Source: Aeoliella mucimassa
GTDB taxonomy: Bacteria; Planctomycetota; Planctomycetia; Pirellulales; Lacipirellulaceae
Reading direction: 5' to 3'
Length of the DNA: 64,000 nucleotides
Assembly (NCBI RefSeq): GCF_007748035.1
Contig: NZ_CP036278.1
Span: forward strand, 3,100,001 to 3,164,000
The notes beneath the pieces are model-generated. The model saw nothing but the letters and a program-made list of their open reading frames with translations, was not told the DNA's origin and searched no databases. Below, in pieces: positions 27,032 to 36,291 of the stretch. How positions within the stretch are numbered: the first letter of the stretch is position 1; each line of letters starts with the position of its first letter. The translations under genes and the position numbers were made by a program.

Positions 27032-30000
27032 CTATTTCACTCTTGGGGCAGGCCCTGAAAAGTGCCACGGTATCAGTCCGATCACAAACAGTACCATCTG
27101 GCTCACGATGAACCACCACAGGTAGAACGCCAGGTCCGGGCGGAAGGCATACGCGTGCAGTCCCACGCTCAGTTGGTTGACGCCAAACCAGCTCCACGCG
27201 GTCACGATGTTGCCCAGGATGGTCAGCAGTGCGAGTCCGCGAGGGCCAATCATTCTGTCCCAGCGGGCGTGCAAAGCAACCGCGTTCCAAAGCACAATTA
27301 ACAGGGCGCCGTTTTCCTTGGGATCCCAGCCCCAGAAACGTCCCCACGAATCGTCGGCCCACAGTCCGCCGAGCACGGTACCGATGAAGCTGAACAGGAT
27401 GGCAAAGCAGAGCGAGCCATACATCATCCCGTAAATCTGCCGGCGTTCCTTCTCGCTGAACATGTTGAGCACCTGCACGCCGATGACGTACACGATGCCA
27501 AAACAGCCAGCCAGCATGGTGGTCGCGTAGCCAATGTTAATCGACAGCACGTGGGTGGTCAGCCAAAATTGCGTATCGAGCACCGCCTGCATCACGGTAA
27601 AGGTATCTTCGTCCAAACCAAGGTAGTGGGCGATCAACAGCGTGGTGAAGCCCACCGCCGAAGCCACAAAGCTGCCGAATCCGAGCTTGAAGATCGACTC
27701 GAAAACCAGCATCAACAGCACCATTACCCAACCAATACAGATCGCGGTCGTATACAAGTTGGTGATCGGTGGTCGATCGGAGATATACACCCGCGCGGCA
27801 ATGGCCAGCGTGTGGAAGACCAGCGTGACCGCGACAATCGCAATCGCACTGCGCCCGAGTGTCTTGGGGAGCACCAGCCAGGAGGAAGCCGAAAGAATCA
27901 TCGCTACCAGATACATGATCGCGGCGTAAAAGAACGGGGCTACCCCGTTGAACCACGCTTCGAACGCAATGCGGTCGGAGTCGAGTTTTTCGACGGTCTT
28001 CATCTTCGAGACCTGCAGCGAGTTTTCCGGAGCGTTGAGTTCTGCCTCGTATGCCTTCGCATACAGGTGGTACTGATCGATTGCCTCGAGGAACTTCTCA
28101 GGCCGGTCCTGATACCATTCGATCATCGCAGCGGCCAGTGGTCGCGCAGGGACGTTCGTCTGACGCTGTTCCGCGGCCGACATCAAATAGTCGAGGGTGC
28201 CTTCGAAAACAGTTTGCCACTCCCCATCAACACTCGTCGGCACCACCGCGCGGACCTTGGGTCCCTGTTGCAAGGATTTAAAGGTCTCTCTGTCGGACTC
28301 CATCGACTGAGTCATCGGTACGGAGTAAGCATTCTGGACCTTGCGATACGCCAGCAGTTTATCCATGAGCTCCATGATGTCGTTCTGATAGAGCGAACGG
28401 AACTGAGGGTCTACCTGGTCGGCCTCTCGCGCTTGGGCGATCAATTTGTCGAGGTTCTGACGGATCTCGCTTGCCGAGTAACGATAGAATCCAGGCCGCG
28501 CATCGAGTCCGAGGGTAGAGAGCAATTCGGGGTTCACGATGCGGAATACGTAGTATTTGTCGGCGACCTCTTTGCCGGTTGCCACGTCGAGGAGCCACTG
28601 CGTTGCACTAATGCGATCGCGCTTGTTTTCCAACGAAACGCTGGCTTCCTGACGCTGGCAGAACCACTGCAGCATGTTGCGGGCTACGGTGTCGAAAGGC
28701 TTCACGCGGGCTTCGTCGAGCACGGGCAGCGTCGCTACCGATTGCAGCGAGATGCCATTGGCCTCAGGTTCTTTCGGACGAGCCAGACCTACGTAGATCG
28801 CCAGCGTCAACGTCCCCACGATTACTGGTACCACGATTTCGGAACGCAGCCACTGGCCGCTGAACGTTTCGGTAGGTTCCGGTGTGGTTTGATTCAATTC
28901 GCGTAGTCGGCGATTGAGGAATCGTAACAGGATGATTCCAAAGTGCACCAGCATGCCGACACCCACTGCAGCGCAAGCGATGTACGGCACCATCCAACCC
29001 TCGTTTTCCACCACCTGCAAGATGGTTGTCTTCTCCGTCCATTGATCGAAACCAGTCTGGTAGAAGGTTTCGCCACGATAGCGGAGCGGGTTATTCATGA
29101 AGATGTGGAAGTCGATCACGCTACCGGTTTCGTGATCGGTAAGGGTCACATCGGCCGAGTAGTTCTTCGCTTTACTACTACCGGCGAACTTATCGAACGA
29201 AAAATCGCGAAGTGCGATATCGTAAGGTTTGTAGATACGCTTGTATCGCATTGAGATCGCCAGCGGAGTATCGCTGCCTTCGACGACCTGTTCGCCAGAA
29301 CCAGTGGGGTAGCCCGCCCAGCTTTGGAACATTGGGCCGAACAACATGGTCGGCTCTTTGTCGAAGAACAGAGTCACCAGGTACTGGCCGAGAGACTCTT
29401 GCGACTTCTTGTCGAGCAACTCGATGTAGGCCCCGGGGAAGACTTGCTGCGGATTCACCTCGGCCGACTTGGCCTCGATCGTACGCGCGGCTCCACGCAA
29501 CGGAGACTCGCCGGTGGGAGGAGCCTGGGGGGCGATGGTCATGTTGGGGAAGTACTCCACCACCTTCACGTCGACTGGCAGTTCGTCGCTACGGATCACC
29601 CGGTCTTCGGAATCGGCCGAGGCTTCAGCCGCTTTGGCGATTAGCTCGCCTGGGATCACGGTCACGTGATCCGTCTCCTCGGAACTGCGATCGATGATGG
29701 CCAGCTCCGTTTCGCGGTCGTCGTACACCCAATTGGCCGAGCCCCCCTCGGGGATGATCATCTTGGCTTCGACATTGGTTTCGGCCACGTAGAACTCATG
29801 AGCCATGAGCATCGCAATGCCGATGTGCAGCAGAATGACTCCACTACGTTTGTCGAACAGCAACGCCAGCGCGGCCAGCAGCAGGCTGCCTGCGACCGAA
29901 GCTTGCAGCCCTTGCCATACGATGCGCATGCCGGCATCGGGGATGCGCATCTCAGGGTTTACGAACAAGTAAATCGCTGCCGCGAGCATCGCTACGTTGA

Positions 30001-30634
30001 GCGCGGCCAAGGTGAACCACTCCGGCTTACGGATCTTTCCCCAAGCGAGCGAAAGCAAGTAGGCGGCGCCCAAGACCAAGCCGGCATAGGCTCCCCGGCA
30101 GAGATTCCACAGGTTCGCGGAAAACTCCGAGGTCAAACTCGCCTCGTACGCCGAATCGAGTGCGCGGGAGATCACCAGCCAGGTAGCAAGCGTTCCCAAG
30201 GCTAGGACCAACAGAGCAGCAGCTAACCGAGTTCCGCGGGCGCGTACTTTGTAACGAAGCGTATGGGCGGCAAGCAGGTTGATTGCCATGGCTCCGCCGA
30301 TCAGGTACCCGCCGGGAAAGAGGAAATGCCCAGTCCAATCAAGCTTGTTCGGCTTGAACACGCCGAGCAGAGTGGGGATGATCTGCAACTCAATCTTGGC
30401 AAACCAAACGCGGAAGTACCCTTCGTTCACGACTTTCCAGATGTCGTTTTCCTTCTGAGCGAGCGTGCCTGCCATGACGAGCATCATGAGCAACACGAGG
30501 AGCACGACGGTTAGCTTAAGAGAAGCTAAGCACTTCCAGAGCAACAACAGAGGACTCTGCTCCCCTGGTTTATGTGGTGGGGTGCCGTTGGAGGTGACGC
30601 GAGGATTATTTTCGATGACTTCTGCAGTGGCCAT
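27032..30634 (-). CDS. Fused cytochrome c biogenesis protein CcsBA (ResB-ResC type)
   Basis: 1200 residues, system II cytochrome c maturation: exports haem and attaches it to apocytochromes on the outer face of the membrane. The N-terminal ResB/CcsB half has membrane segments (LKLTVVLLVLLMMLVMAGTL, and others to about 280) and a large extracytoplasmic domain. A second soluble domain of about 250 residues (from VATLPVLDEARVKPFDTVARN) precedes the C-terminal CcsA half. The CcsA half holds the Trp-rich haem-handling motif WGRFWGWDPKENGALLIVLW. Fused CcsBA proteins are known in other bacteria; the inserted middle domain makes this one unusually long. Its ATG directly abuts the stop of the lipoprotein gene upstream. 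Confidence 0.93.
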   Translation of the reverse strand: MATAEVIENNPRVTSNGTPPHKPGEQSPLLLLWKCLASLKLTVVLLVLLMMLVMAGTLAQKENDIWKVVNEGYFRVWFAKIELQIIPTLLGVFKPNKLDWTGHFLFPGGYLIGGAMAINLLAAHTLRYKVRARGTRLAAALLVLALGTLATWLVISRALDSAYEASLTSEFSANLWNLCRGAYAGLVLGAAYLLSLAWGKIRKPEWFTLAALNVAMLAAAIYLFVNPEMRIPDAGMRIVWQGLQASVAGSLLLAALALLFDKRSGVILLHIGIAMLMAHEFYVAETNVEAKMIIPEGGSANWVYDDRETELAIIDRSSEETDHVTVIPGELIAKAAEASADSEDRVIRSDELPVDVKVVEYFPNMTIAPQAPPTGESPLRGAARTIEAKSAEVNPQQVFPGAYIELLDKKSQESLGQYLVTLFFDKEPTMLFGPMFQSWAGYPTGSGEQVVEGSDTPLAISMRYKRIYKPYDIALRDFSFDKFAGSSKAKNYSADVTLTDHETGSVIDFHIFMNNPLRYRGETFYQTGFDQWTEKTTILQVVENEGWMVPYIACAAVGVGMLVHFGIILLRFLNRRLRELNQTTPEPTETFSGQWLRSEIVVPVIVGTLTLAIYVGLARPKEPEANGISLQSVATLPVLDEARVKPFDTVARNMLQWFCQRQEASVSLENKRDRISATQWLLDVATGKEVADKYYVFRIVNPELLSTLGLDARPGFYRYSASEIRQNLDKLIAQAREADQVDPQFRSLYQNDIMELMDKLLAYRKVQNAYSVPMTQSMESDRETFKSLQQGPKVRAVVPTSVDGEWQTVFEGTLDYLMSAAEQRQTNVPARPLAAAMIEWYQDRPEKFLEAIDQYHLYAKAYEAELNAPENSLQVSKMKTVEKLDSDRIAFEAWFNGVAPFFYAAIMYLVAMILSASSWLVLPKTLGRSAIAIVAVTLVFHTLAIAARVYISDRPPITNLYTTAICIGWVMVLLMLVFESIFKLGFGSFVASAVGFTTLLIAHYLGLDEDTFTVMQAVLDTQFWLTTHVLSINIGYATTMLAGCFGIVYVIGVQVLNMFSEKERRQIYGMMYGSLCFAILFSFIGTVLGGLWADDSWGRFWGWDPKENGALLIVLWNAVALHARWDRMIGPRGLALLTILGNIVTAWSWFGVNQLSVGLHAYAFRPDLAFYLWWFIVSQMVLFVIGLIPWHFSGPAPRVK

Positions 30635-31804
30635 TTATTCGCCCTTCCCTTCTTCCATGCTTGGACTAGCGATTTCAACTGCTGCCAGAAGTTGATCGTA
30701 GGCTTCGCGGTTGGCGTCCACCGCTTCAGGTGTACCGGTGAGTTGAAAGAACCAAGCGTGTCCATCTTTCACGACCATGGCAGCCAGCATCCGCTCACTG
30801 TTGTCGTCTCGATTGATGGTGGCCAGCCAACCTTGGGTACCGCTGATTTCGATGCGTTCAGTCTCTTGCTCAATTTGGTCTTGGGTGACCTCGCCGAGCC
30901 CTAGTTGACCACGCCAGCGATTGAGGTTGAAGAGCGGGTCGCCCATCATGCCAAAAGCAGCAAAGTCGGAGAGCTTCACCGTGGCTTGCAGGTCGCCTTC
31001 GCCAACTAAGTAGCTTCGACTACCCATGCTACCTCGATCGCTAAGCTGCCAATCGTCGGGAATGGTGACCTTCAGCTCAGGCTTCGCTGTAGGCCTGTCG
31101 GGGGGCGACGTCGCAGGTGGAGCCGAGGTGGCTGGAGGAGCCATGCCCGACGCTCCTTGGGCAAATGGGGCGAACGGGGCCGACATGCCAGAGCCGGACG
31201 AGTTGCCAGTGGCGTCGAACATCCAGACCTTTTCTCCGGCAACCGTGATGGTTTCCATGCCGGCTGCGGAGTCGACCTTCTCCACCGGGGAAAGCCCGAG
31301 CTGTCCCCGCCAGCGGTTGAGGTTCATTAGCAGGTAGGCATCCACATCGCTGCCGTCATAGCCTAGTTTGCTGATGGCGATTTCTAGCGGCGGATCTCCT
31401 TCCGGCAGCACAATAGTTGCTTCGCGAAACTGTGTCGGTGGCTTGGTTTGCCAGCCTTCGGGGACTGTCCAGCGAATCGCCCCTGGATCGTCTTCCGGCA
31501 GGGTGATCTGGTCGACGAATCCGCGCAGTTTGCCTGCCGCTTCGGCGATGGCATCCGGCGAGCCGGTGGTCTTTACGAACCACGCGTTGTCGCCTCGCAA
31601 GAAAGTAGCCACTAGCATGCGCTGCGGCGTAGGCGAAGCAGCCATCGGCATTTGCGGCATCGTCGGAACACTAGTCACCGGCTGCTCTGCTTCGCGAGCA
31701 ACATCGTAACTAGTGATTTCAGGCGCCTTGTCGCAACCCATTAAAGGGATACACAGCAGGCAGACAGTTAGCGCAAAGAGAGTACAAGCTGGCCGAAAAG
31801 GCAT
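30635..31804 (-). CDS. Lipoprotein with a duplicated domain, upstream of ccsBA
   Basis: 389 residues from ATG 31804 (MPFRPACTLF), which gives a lipoprotein signal peptide with lipobox LMGC. The ATG 24 bases upstream is less suitable. Two copies of a domain are visible, each with the exact string NLNRWRGQLGL followed by a related beta-rich stretch (ITVAGEKVWMFDATG and IEISGTQGWLATINRD). A Pro/Ala-rich linker joins them. Its stop is immediately followed by the CcsBA start, so it is probably a membrane-attached helper of cytochrome maturation or of a neighbouring process, but this is inference from position. Confidence 0.82.
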   Translation of the reverse strand: MPFRPACTLFALTVCLLCIPLMGCDKAPEITSYDVAREAEQPVTSVPTMPQMPMAASPTPQRMLVATFLRGDNAWFVKTTGSPDAIAEAAGKLRGFVDQITLPEDDPGAIRWTVPEGWQTKPPTQFREATIVLPEGDPPLEIAISKLGYDGSDVDAYLLMNLNRWRGQLGLSPVEKVDSAAGMETITVAGEKVWMFDATGNSSGSGMSAPFAPFAQGASGMAPPATSAPPATSPPDRPTAKPELKVTIPDDWQLSDRGSMGSRSYLVGEGDLQATVKLSDFAAFGMMGDPLFNLNRWRGQLGLGEVTQDQIEQETERIEISGTQGWLATINRDDNSERMLAAMVVKDGHAWFFQLTGTPEAVDANREAYDQLLAAVEIASPSMEEGKGE

Positions 31805-31957
31805 GGCATCACCGGATGGGAGGCACAAGGTGGGCGTACACAGCGGGATCCAATATCCCAGTGTGCGTTTTCGGCATTATAGTGCCGCCACCGCGCGCAA
31901 GTACACCCGCGTTCGGATGGGTGCGACCGATTGTCGCACCCGATGGAAGTCGCCGGC

Positions 31958-33547
31958 CTAGGGGAATAGGAATCCGCTTAGGCTATCGATCAACGAACTG
32001 TTGACCGCATACGGTTCTTCCCAACTCCACATGCTACGAACCACATCCAGGGCCATCATGCCACACAAGCTGAGCAGCACCAGGCACATGGTGAGGAACA
32101 CCACCTGCCAGCCAGTGAACTGGACTTCGGCCTTGGGCACGACGGCCGTTTGCGAGAAACCCGCTCCAGCCGGCATCGCCGCCGCGCCCATGCCAGCAGC
32201 GGCGTCGTCGCCACCGCCGCCGAGCAGGTCGTCGGCTTCCTGGTTCTCTTCAAAGGCATCCAGAGCGATCACCTGCGAGCTGTCGTCTTCGTCGTCGGCC
32301 CCGGCGTCTTCTTCCATCGGCGTTAGCTCAAAGTCGCCCATCGGTTCGTCGGACACCAAACCGGAGGCTTCGCCGAAGTCGATGCCGCTGCCGATGGACG
32401 AGCCAGCCAGATCGAGGGCCGCGTCGTCGAGAGACAAACCGCTGTCGGCTGGCGACAAATTGATCCCGCTGTCGGCAGCCGACAGAGTTACATCGCTGCC
32501 ATCGCCGAGTACGAAATCATCGTCGTCGTCGTCATCGTCGCTGTCCAATTCCAGAGCTGACAAACCCGACAAGCCAACATCGCCGGAGGGGGAATCGTCG
32601 AGGCTGAGCTCGGAGCCCGATTTATCGCCATCGAGTCCCGACAGACCGATATCGGAACCTACTAACCCGTAATCGTCGTCTAAATCGAGATCCAAGTCGC
32701 TGGTTTCAGCCGCTTTTTGCTGAGCCTGGTTACTGGCGGCAGCAGCTTGAGCGGCCGCGACGTCTTCAGGACTCAGAATGCGGCTCGATTCGGCTTCGAG
32801 GTCGATTTCGAGCTCTTCAATGTTATCGAAAGCACTATCAGAAGCTTCGCCCACTGGCAAATCGCCAGTACCTTGGTTGGAATCGAGATCTTCCAAGTCA
32901 GCGAGCTGGACATCGCTTTTTGCCGCGTCGGAATCGCTAGCCAGTTCAAGATCAAGGGCGTCATCCAGATCCGAGCGACCAATAATAGTGCTTGGCGGAC
33001 GGTCGGGCGAGTCGCCGAGTTCGGACTCGCTGAGCAGGATCGATTCGGGATCGTCGCCGGAGTCGAGTTCCAAGTCGAGGATGTCGTCTTCCTCATCCAC
33101 GGGGGGCTTCGGAGGATTGCTCGAGACCTGTGTCGGAGGAGCAGGCGACTCGTCGTCGAGATTCAAAGTGACGTCGGCCGAGCTGCCGGTGGTCAGGTCG
33201 AGTTCCAACTCGTCATCGTCTTCGAGTTGAATGTCGCTGAAAGAGGGATCGTTGGTGGTCAGCTCCATGTCGTCGGCAATCGAATCGCTGCCGTCGCTGC
33301 TGTCGTCCAACCCAAGATCATCGCCAAGCGTCAGGTCGTCGAAATCAAGATTGATTCCCGAGTCTTCCGCATCGAGCTGAGGGATGCCTTCGGCCTGCAT
33401 CCGTTCGATTTCCTCTTTACGGAACTTCCAACTGCTCCCGTCGCGATAGGCACGTAGTTTACCTTGCTCACGCAGAGCGTTTAGTTGATCGGGGCTAATG
33501 TTGAGCTGCTGAGCAGCGTCGTCCATTGTGACGAACTTAGGATCCAT
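31958..33547 (-). CDS. Protein with N-terminal HTH, acidic linker and C-terminal membrane segment
   Basis: 529 residues. The first 55 form a MerR/excisionase-like helix-turn-helix (VTMDDAAQQLNISPDQLNALREQGKLRAYRDGSSWKFR is its core span). About 400 residues of Asp/Ser/Leu-rich low-complexity sequence follow, with repeats such as SGINLDFDD, DDDDDDDFVLGDGSD and SGLSLDD. A hydrophobic segment near residues 483-505 (VVFLTMCLVLLSLCGMMALDV) and a short tail end the protein. This is the layout of a membrane-tethered DNA-binding protein. No named family; it is preceded on the same strand by a small exported protein gene. Confidence 0.82.
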   Translation of the reverse strand: MDPKFVTMDDAAQQLNISPDQLNALREQGKLRAYRDGSSWKFRKEEIERMQAEGIPQLDAEDSGINLDFDDLTLGDDLGLDDSSDGSDSIADDMELTTNDPSFSDIQLEDDDELELDLTTGSSADVTLNLDDESPAPPTQVSSNPPKPPVDEEDDILDLELDSGDDPESILLSESELGDSPDRPPSTIIGRSDLDDALDLELASDSDAAKSDVQLADLEDLDSNQGTGDLPVGEASDSAFDNIEELEIDLEAESSRILSPEDVAAAQAAAASNQAQQKAAETSDLDLDLDDDYGLVGSDIGLSGLDGDKSGSELSLDDSPSGDVGLSGLSALELDSDDDDDDDDFVLGDGSDVTLSAADSGINLSPADSGLSLDDAALDLAGSSIGSGIDFGEASGLVSDEPMGDFELTPMEEDAGADDEDDSSQVIALDAFEENQEADDLLGGGGDDAAAGMGAAAMPAGAGFSQTAVVPKAEVQFTGWQVVFLTMCLVLLSLCGMMALDVVRSMWSWEEPYAVNSSLIDSLSGFLFP

Positions 33548-33602
33548 GGCGTTTCTCTAGGGGTTGCCTCTTCGATCACGGCCATGGCTTCGCTGGTTGC
33601 TA

Positions 33603-33965
33603 CTAGTGACCAGCGGCGCCTTCCAGACCGTTTTTGATTTCTTGTGGCAAGGGTGCCTTGCCTTGAAAGTGCAGCATCTGCAAATCCCATTGGATTTGGC
33701 GAATGCTTTTGAGTTCTATTTCTCCACTGTTCCTGTCCACGTGATATACACCGAGCACTTGTTGCTGCGGATCGTACACCACGGCCGTTATTGGTTCGCC
33801 CGGCTGCGACACGACTTGCAGACAGCCAGGTGGTAGTTCGTTGCTAGGTAATTTGGGTGCAGTACGCTCGGCATTGGTTGCTTGACCAAATGCACCACCT
33901 AACCACGATCCAGCTACCACTACGCACAAGGCGACAAAAAGTGCCGAACGTCGACTATCGCTCAT
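33603..33965 (-). CDS. Small exported protein of unknown function
   Basis: 120 residues with a clear signal peptide (LFVALCVVVAGSWLGGAFGQA) and a soluble domain (GCLQVVSQPGEPITAVVYDPQQQ; GEIELKSIRQIQWDLQML). It lies 55 bases upstream of the HTH/acidic/membrane protein gene and is probably co-transcribed with it. No catalytic motif or Cys pair seen. Confidence 0.78.
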   Translation of the reverse strand: MSDSRRSALFVALCVVVAGSWLGGAFGQATNAERTAPKLPSNELPPGCLQVVSQPGEPITAVVYDPQQQVLGVYHVDRNSGEIELKSIRQIQWDLQMLHFQGKAPLPQEIKNGLEGAAGH

Positions 33966-34352
33966 CGCTACTCCTCCATGAACGGGCGAAGACCGGTTCC
34001 TGCGTCACCGGACAGCCCGCACAATAGTCGAGCTGGCCGCAAACGGCAATTCCTACCCCCTTATTCTAAACAACCACCCTTCTGGATCAAGCTAAATACC
34101 AGCAGCATATGGAGTTGGGACACGATTGAACGATCTGCAAAATCCCCCCAATAGGACCGTCGGCGTCACTTTTTGTGAGTTAAACGGATTGATCAGCCGT
34201 CGCGTCGTCAGGTGACGAGCTATGCGTCGCGCAAGGGAACAGAACACAAGGCGTTCAGTATCGAAACCGGGTTGCCCTCCCCTGCTGCTTTCGAGTCGTT
34301 CGGACCTGCATCTATCCGCAGGTGGTCGAGTCTTGCCACCTCTCTGGGCGGG

Positions 34353-34599
34353 ATAGATTCCCACCGCTACGCAAATAGATTCCCAACTTACCCACCGATG
34401 GGAAAATTGAATCGGCGCCCAATCTACAAAACCAGTGGTTTTCGCACCCGAATAGATTCCCATTCCCCAAAACGCATCGAGTGGGAATCTATTTTCGCAG
34501 TGGGAATCAATTGTAAGTCGTTGATAGGTAATAAGTTGCATCAACACCTCCGCGATAGTTGCCCAAAATAGATTCCCACCCATGGGAAACTATTTTGGG
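34353..34599. repeat. Cluster of an 11-bp repeat in both orientations, ending in a hairpin
   Basis: ATAGATTCCCA occurs at 34353, 34375, 34452 and 34568. Its complement occurs exactly at 34482, and with one mismatch at 34501 and 34583; a weaker copy lies at 34399. The last pair makes a near-perfect 17-bp stem (34562-34578 with 34583-34599, one mismatch, 4-base loop). Confidence 0.75.
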
Positions 34600-34644
34600 G
34601 AGGAGTCAGGGATCAGGATTCGGGGACCAGGGAAAGTGGGATTT

Positions 34645-34665
34645 CGGAATGCGGAATGCGGAATG
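34645..34665 (+). repeat. Short tandem repeat, 3 x 7 bp
   Basis: CGGAATG three times without interruption. Confidence 0.8.
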
Positions 34666-35112
34666 CCATCTTGAAGGAGCTTCCAGCGACGCAGTCCCAC
34701 CAGCGCATTACCGACACGCGCAGCAGCGAACGCCCACGCAGGCAACCAATCGCTTGCGTGTCGCTAAAAGTCTGACATGAAAACAAGCACTACATCTCAG
34801 TCACCTCCGATCACTAAAAAGCCAACAGCCGATAGCTGATAGCCGACAGCCAAAATACCTGTTCATTAGAGCACCGGTGGTGGCCAGTTTTCAGCAAATT
34901 ATGGGCCTTTTTAGAAGCTGTTTCTCACTGCGAGCCTCCGGCGAGAGCTTTGACCGGGCTTTCATTTTGAGCCTGCCAGCTAGTTCCGTACCCGGGCGGT
35001 GAGGAGTCTCCTTCGTCCTGGCCAGAGGTGAGCGCTCGAATTACCTATAGCAGCGACGCTCTTACCCAGGGGATGGCCTACCCTTTTCGGCAGTTCGTGG
35101 TACGCTGACGCC

Positions 35113-35940
35113 ATGGACCGCACAAATGAAAACCAAGCCCGACTCGATTGGGCCCTCGAAATCGCCTGCGAGGCGGGAAACGTCACTCTGCAGCACTTTC
35201 GGCAACCGACGCTGGAGGTTGAACGCAAAGGGGATGACTCGCCGGTTACGATCGCCGATAAAGCCGCCGAAAACCTGCTGCGGGAGCGAATTTCTGAGCG
35301 ATTTCCCGACGACGCCATCATTGGCGAAGAGCATGGCCAAACAGCCGGAACATCGGGGTTCACTTGGGTGCTCGATCCGATCGACGGAACCAAGAGCTTT
35401 ATTCACGGCATTCCGCTCTACGCCACGCTAATCGGCGTGCTGTATGGCGATCCGGCAGATGCCAGCTCAGGAACCCCCGAAGTGGGGGTGATACGTGCTC
35501 CTGCGCTCGACGAGATCGCCTACGCCCGACGTGGCGGTGGCGCCTGGCATCAACGCGGTTCAGAGGCACCGCAGCAAGCAAAAGTCGCTCAAAAAACCGA
35601 GCTTTCCGACGCTTTGATGCTTACCAGCGAAGTCGGCAGCTTCCGTAAACGGAAGTCGGGCCAAGGCATGGCCGCTTACTTAGAGTTGGATGAGAAGGTC
35701 CGCTTGGCTCGCACTTGGGGCGACGCGTATGGCTACCTGATGGTCGCAACTGGCCAGGCCGACGTGATGTTCGACCCCGAGATGAATCTATGGGACGCCG
35801 CCGCGCTGCAACCCGTGATCGAGGAAGCAGGCGGCGTGTTCAACGACTGGCAAGGCACACCCACAGTTCACAGCGGCGAAGCGGTAGCCGCTAACGCATC
35901 GCTGATGCCGGCTGTTCTAGAAAGCCTTAAAGGCAGGTAG
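35113..35940 (+). CDS. hisN: Inositol-monophosphatase-family phosphatase, probably histidinol-phosphatase
   Basis: 275 residues, Mg-dependent phosphatase. The metal-binding motifs are intact: IIGEEHG (the glutamate), DPIDGTKSF, and the C-terminal WDAAALQPVIEEAGG. The phrase DGTKSFIHGIPLY is typical of the HisN branch, which removes phosphate from histidinol phosphate in histidine synthesis. An inositol or PAP phosphatase activity is the alternative. It is monocistronic, with a hairpin just after the stop. The ATG at 35113 gives the normal family length. Confidence 0.82.
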   Translation: MDRTNENQARLDWALEIACEAGNVTLQHFRQPTLEVERKGDDSPVTIADKAAENLLRERISERFPDDAIIGEEHGQTAGTSGFTWVLDPIDGTKSFIHGIPLYATLIGVLYGDPADASSGTPEVGVIRAPALDEIAYARRGGGAWHQRGSEAPQQAKVAQKTELSDALMLTSEVGSFRKRKSGQGMAAYLELDEKVRLARTWGDAYGYLMVATGQADVMFDPEMNLWDAAALQPVIEEAGGVFNDWQGTPTVHSGEAVAANASLMPAVLESLKGR

Positions 35941-35956
35941 TGCACCTCGCCGCATG

Positions 35957-35992
35957 CCTGGGCAACATTATTCTGCCCAGGGCTGCGGTTTT
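35957..35992 (+). terminator. Probable terminator after the hisN-like gene
   Basis: 8-bp stem (CCTGGGCA 35957-35964 with 35974-35981), then GCTGCGG and four T. The T-run is a few bases away from the stem, so it is moderate in strength. Confidence 0.5.
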
Positions 35993-36017
35993 AGCGGCGT
36001 CTCAACTCAAGTGACTC

Positions 36018-36179
36018 TTAGCGTCCGTCGGCTGCAGATCGTTCCGACATGGCATCTTCACGTTGCTGCACGGCTTCGGCCTGTTTCTCTTCGTCGGTCT
36101 TCTCTGGCTTCGAACTGCAACCAACAAACGTGGTGAGCGTAAGGGCGACGGTCAAGAAAGCGGTAATGAACTTGGTCAT
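36018..36179 (-). CDS. Small lipoprotein, 53 residues
   Basis: Start ATG at 36179, stop TAA at 36018. The N-terminus MTKFITAFLTVALTLTTF is a signal sequence with lipobox FVGC (Cys 21), followed by a charged tail (SSKPEKTDEEKQAEAVQQRE). It is downstream of the DUF1559 gene on the same strand but separated by a strong hairpin. Small lipoproteins next to DUF1559 genes are common in planctomycetes; role unknown. Confidence 0.75.
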   Translation of the reverse strand: MTKFITAFLTVALTLTTFVGCSSKPEKTDEEKQAEAVQQREDAMSERSAADGR

Positions 36180-36215
36180 GTTTCGTCTCTGTGGGCGAAA
36201 GTGATTGAATCTAAG

Positions 36216-36257
36216 AAAACTTGCGTACCAAGACTTACAGGAGTCTTGGTACGCAAG
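36216..36257 (-). terminator. Hairpin between the DUF1559 gene and the small lipoprotein gene
   Basis: A perfect 16-bp inverted repeat (36220-36235 with 36242-36257, arm CTTGCGTACCAAGACT) with a 6-base loop, followed on the minus strand by TTTTC. It probably ends or attenuates the DUF1559 transcript before the small lipoprotein gene. Confidence 0.7.
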
Positions 36258-36291
36258 AACTGAGTTTAGAGATAGATCTGGGCGTTAAAGC

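Larger units (their letters stand above)
33966..35112. other. 1.15-kb gene-free region with dispersed short repeats
   Basis: No ORF here has believable coding character; two ORFs of 119 and 163 codons are made of the repeats themselves. The region holds the ATAGATTCCCA repeat cluster (34353-34599), a 3 x 7-bp tandem repeat (CGGAATG, 34645-34665), and a patch of AGCCGATAGCTGATAGCCGACAGCC-like overlapping palindromic words near 34832-34853. It looks like accumulated intergenic repeat DNA. Confidence 0.6.

Noticed and set aside
27551-28906. 451-codon plus-strand frame antisense to ccsBA
   Set aside because: His/Arg/Gln-rich shadow of the CcsBA gene; the minus-strand protein has clear family motifs.
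32717-33457. 246-codon plus-strand frame antisense to the HTH/acidic protein
   Set aside because: Explained by the Asp/Ser-rich codons of the real gene on the other strand.
34212-34571. 119-codon ORF and its antisense partner in the repeat gap
   Set aside because: The frames are made largely of the 11-bp repeats and have no ribosome binding site or coding bias.
34353-34599. CRISPR array
   Set aside because: Repeats are only 11 bp, in both orientations and irregularly spaced; no cas genes in the window.
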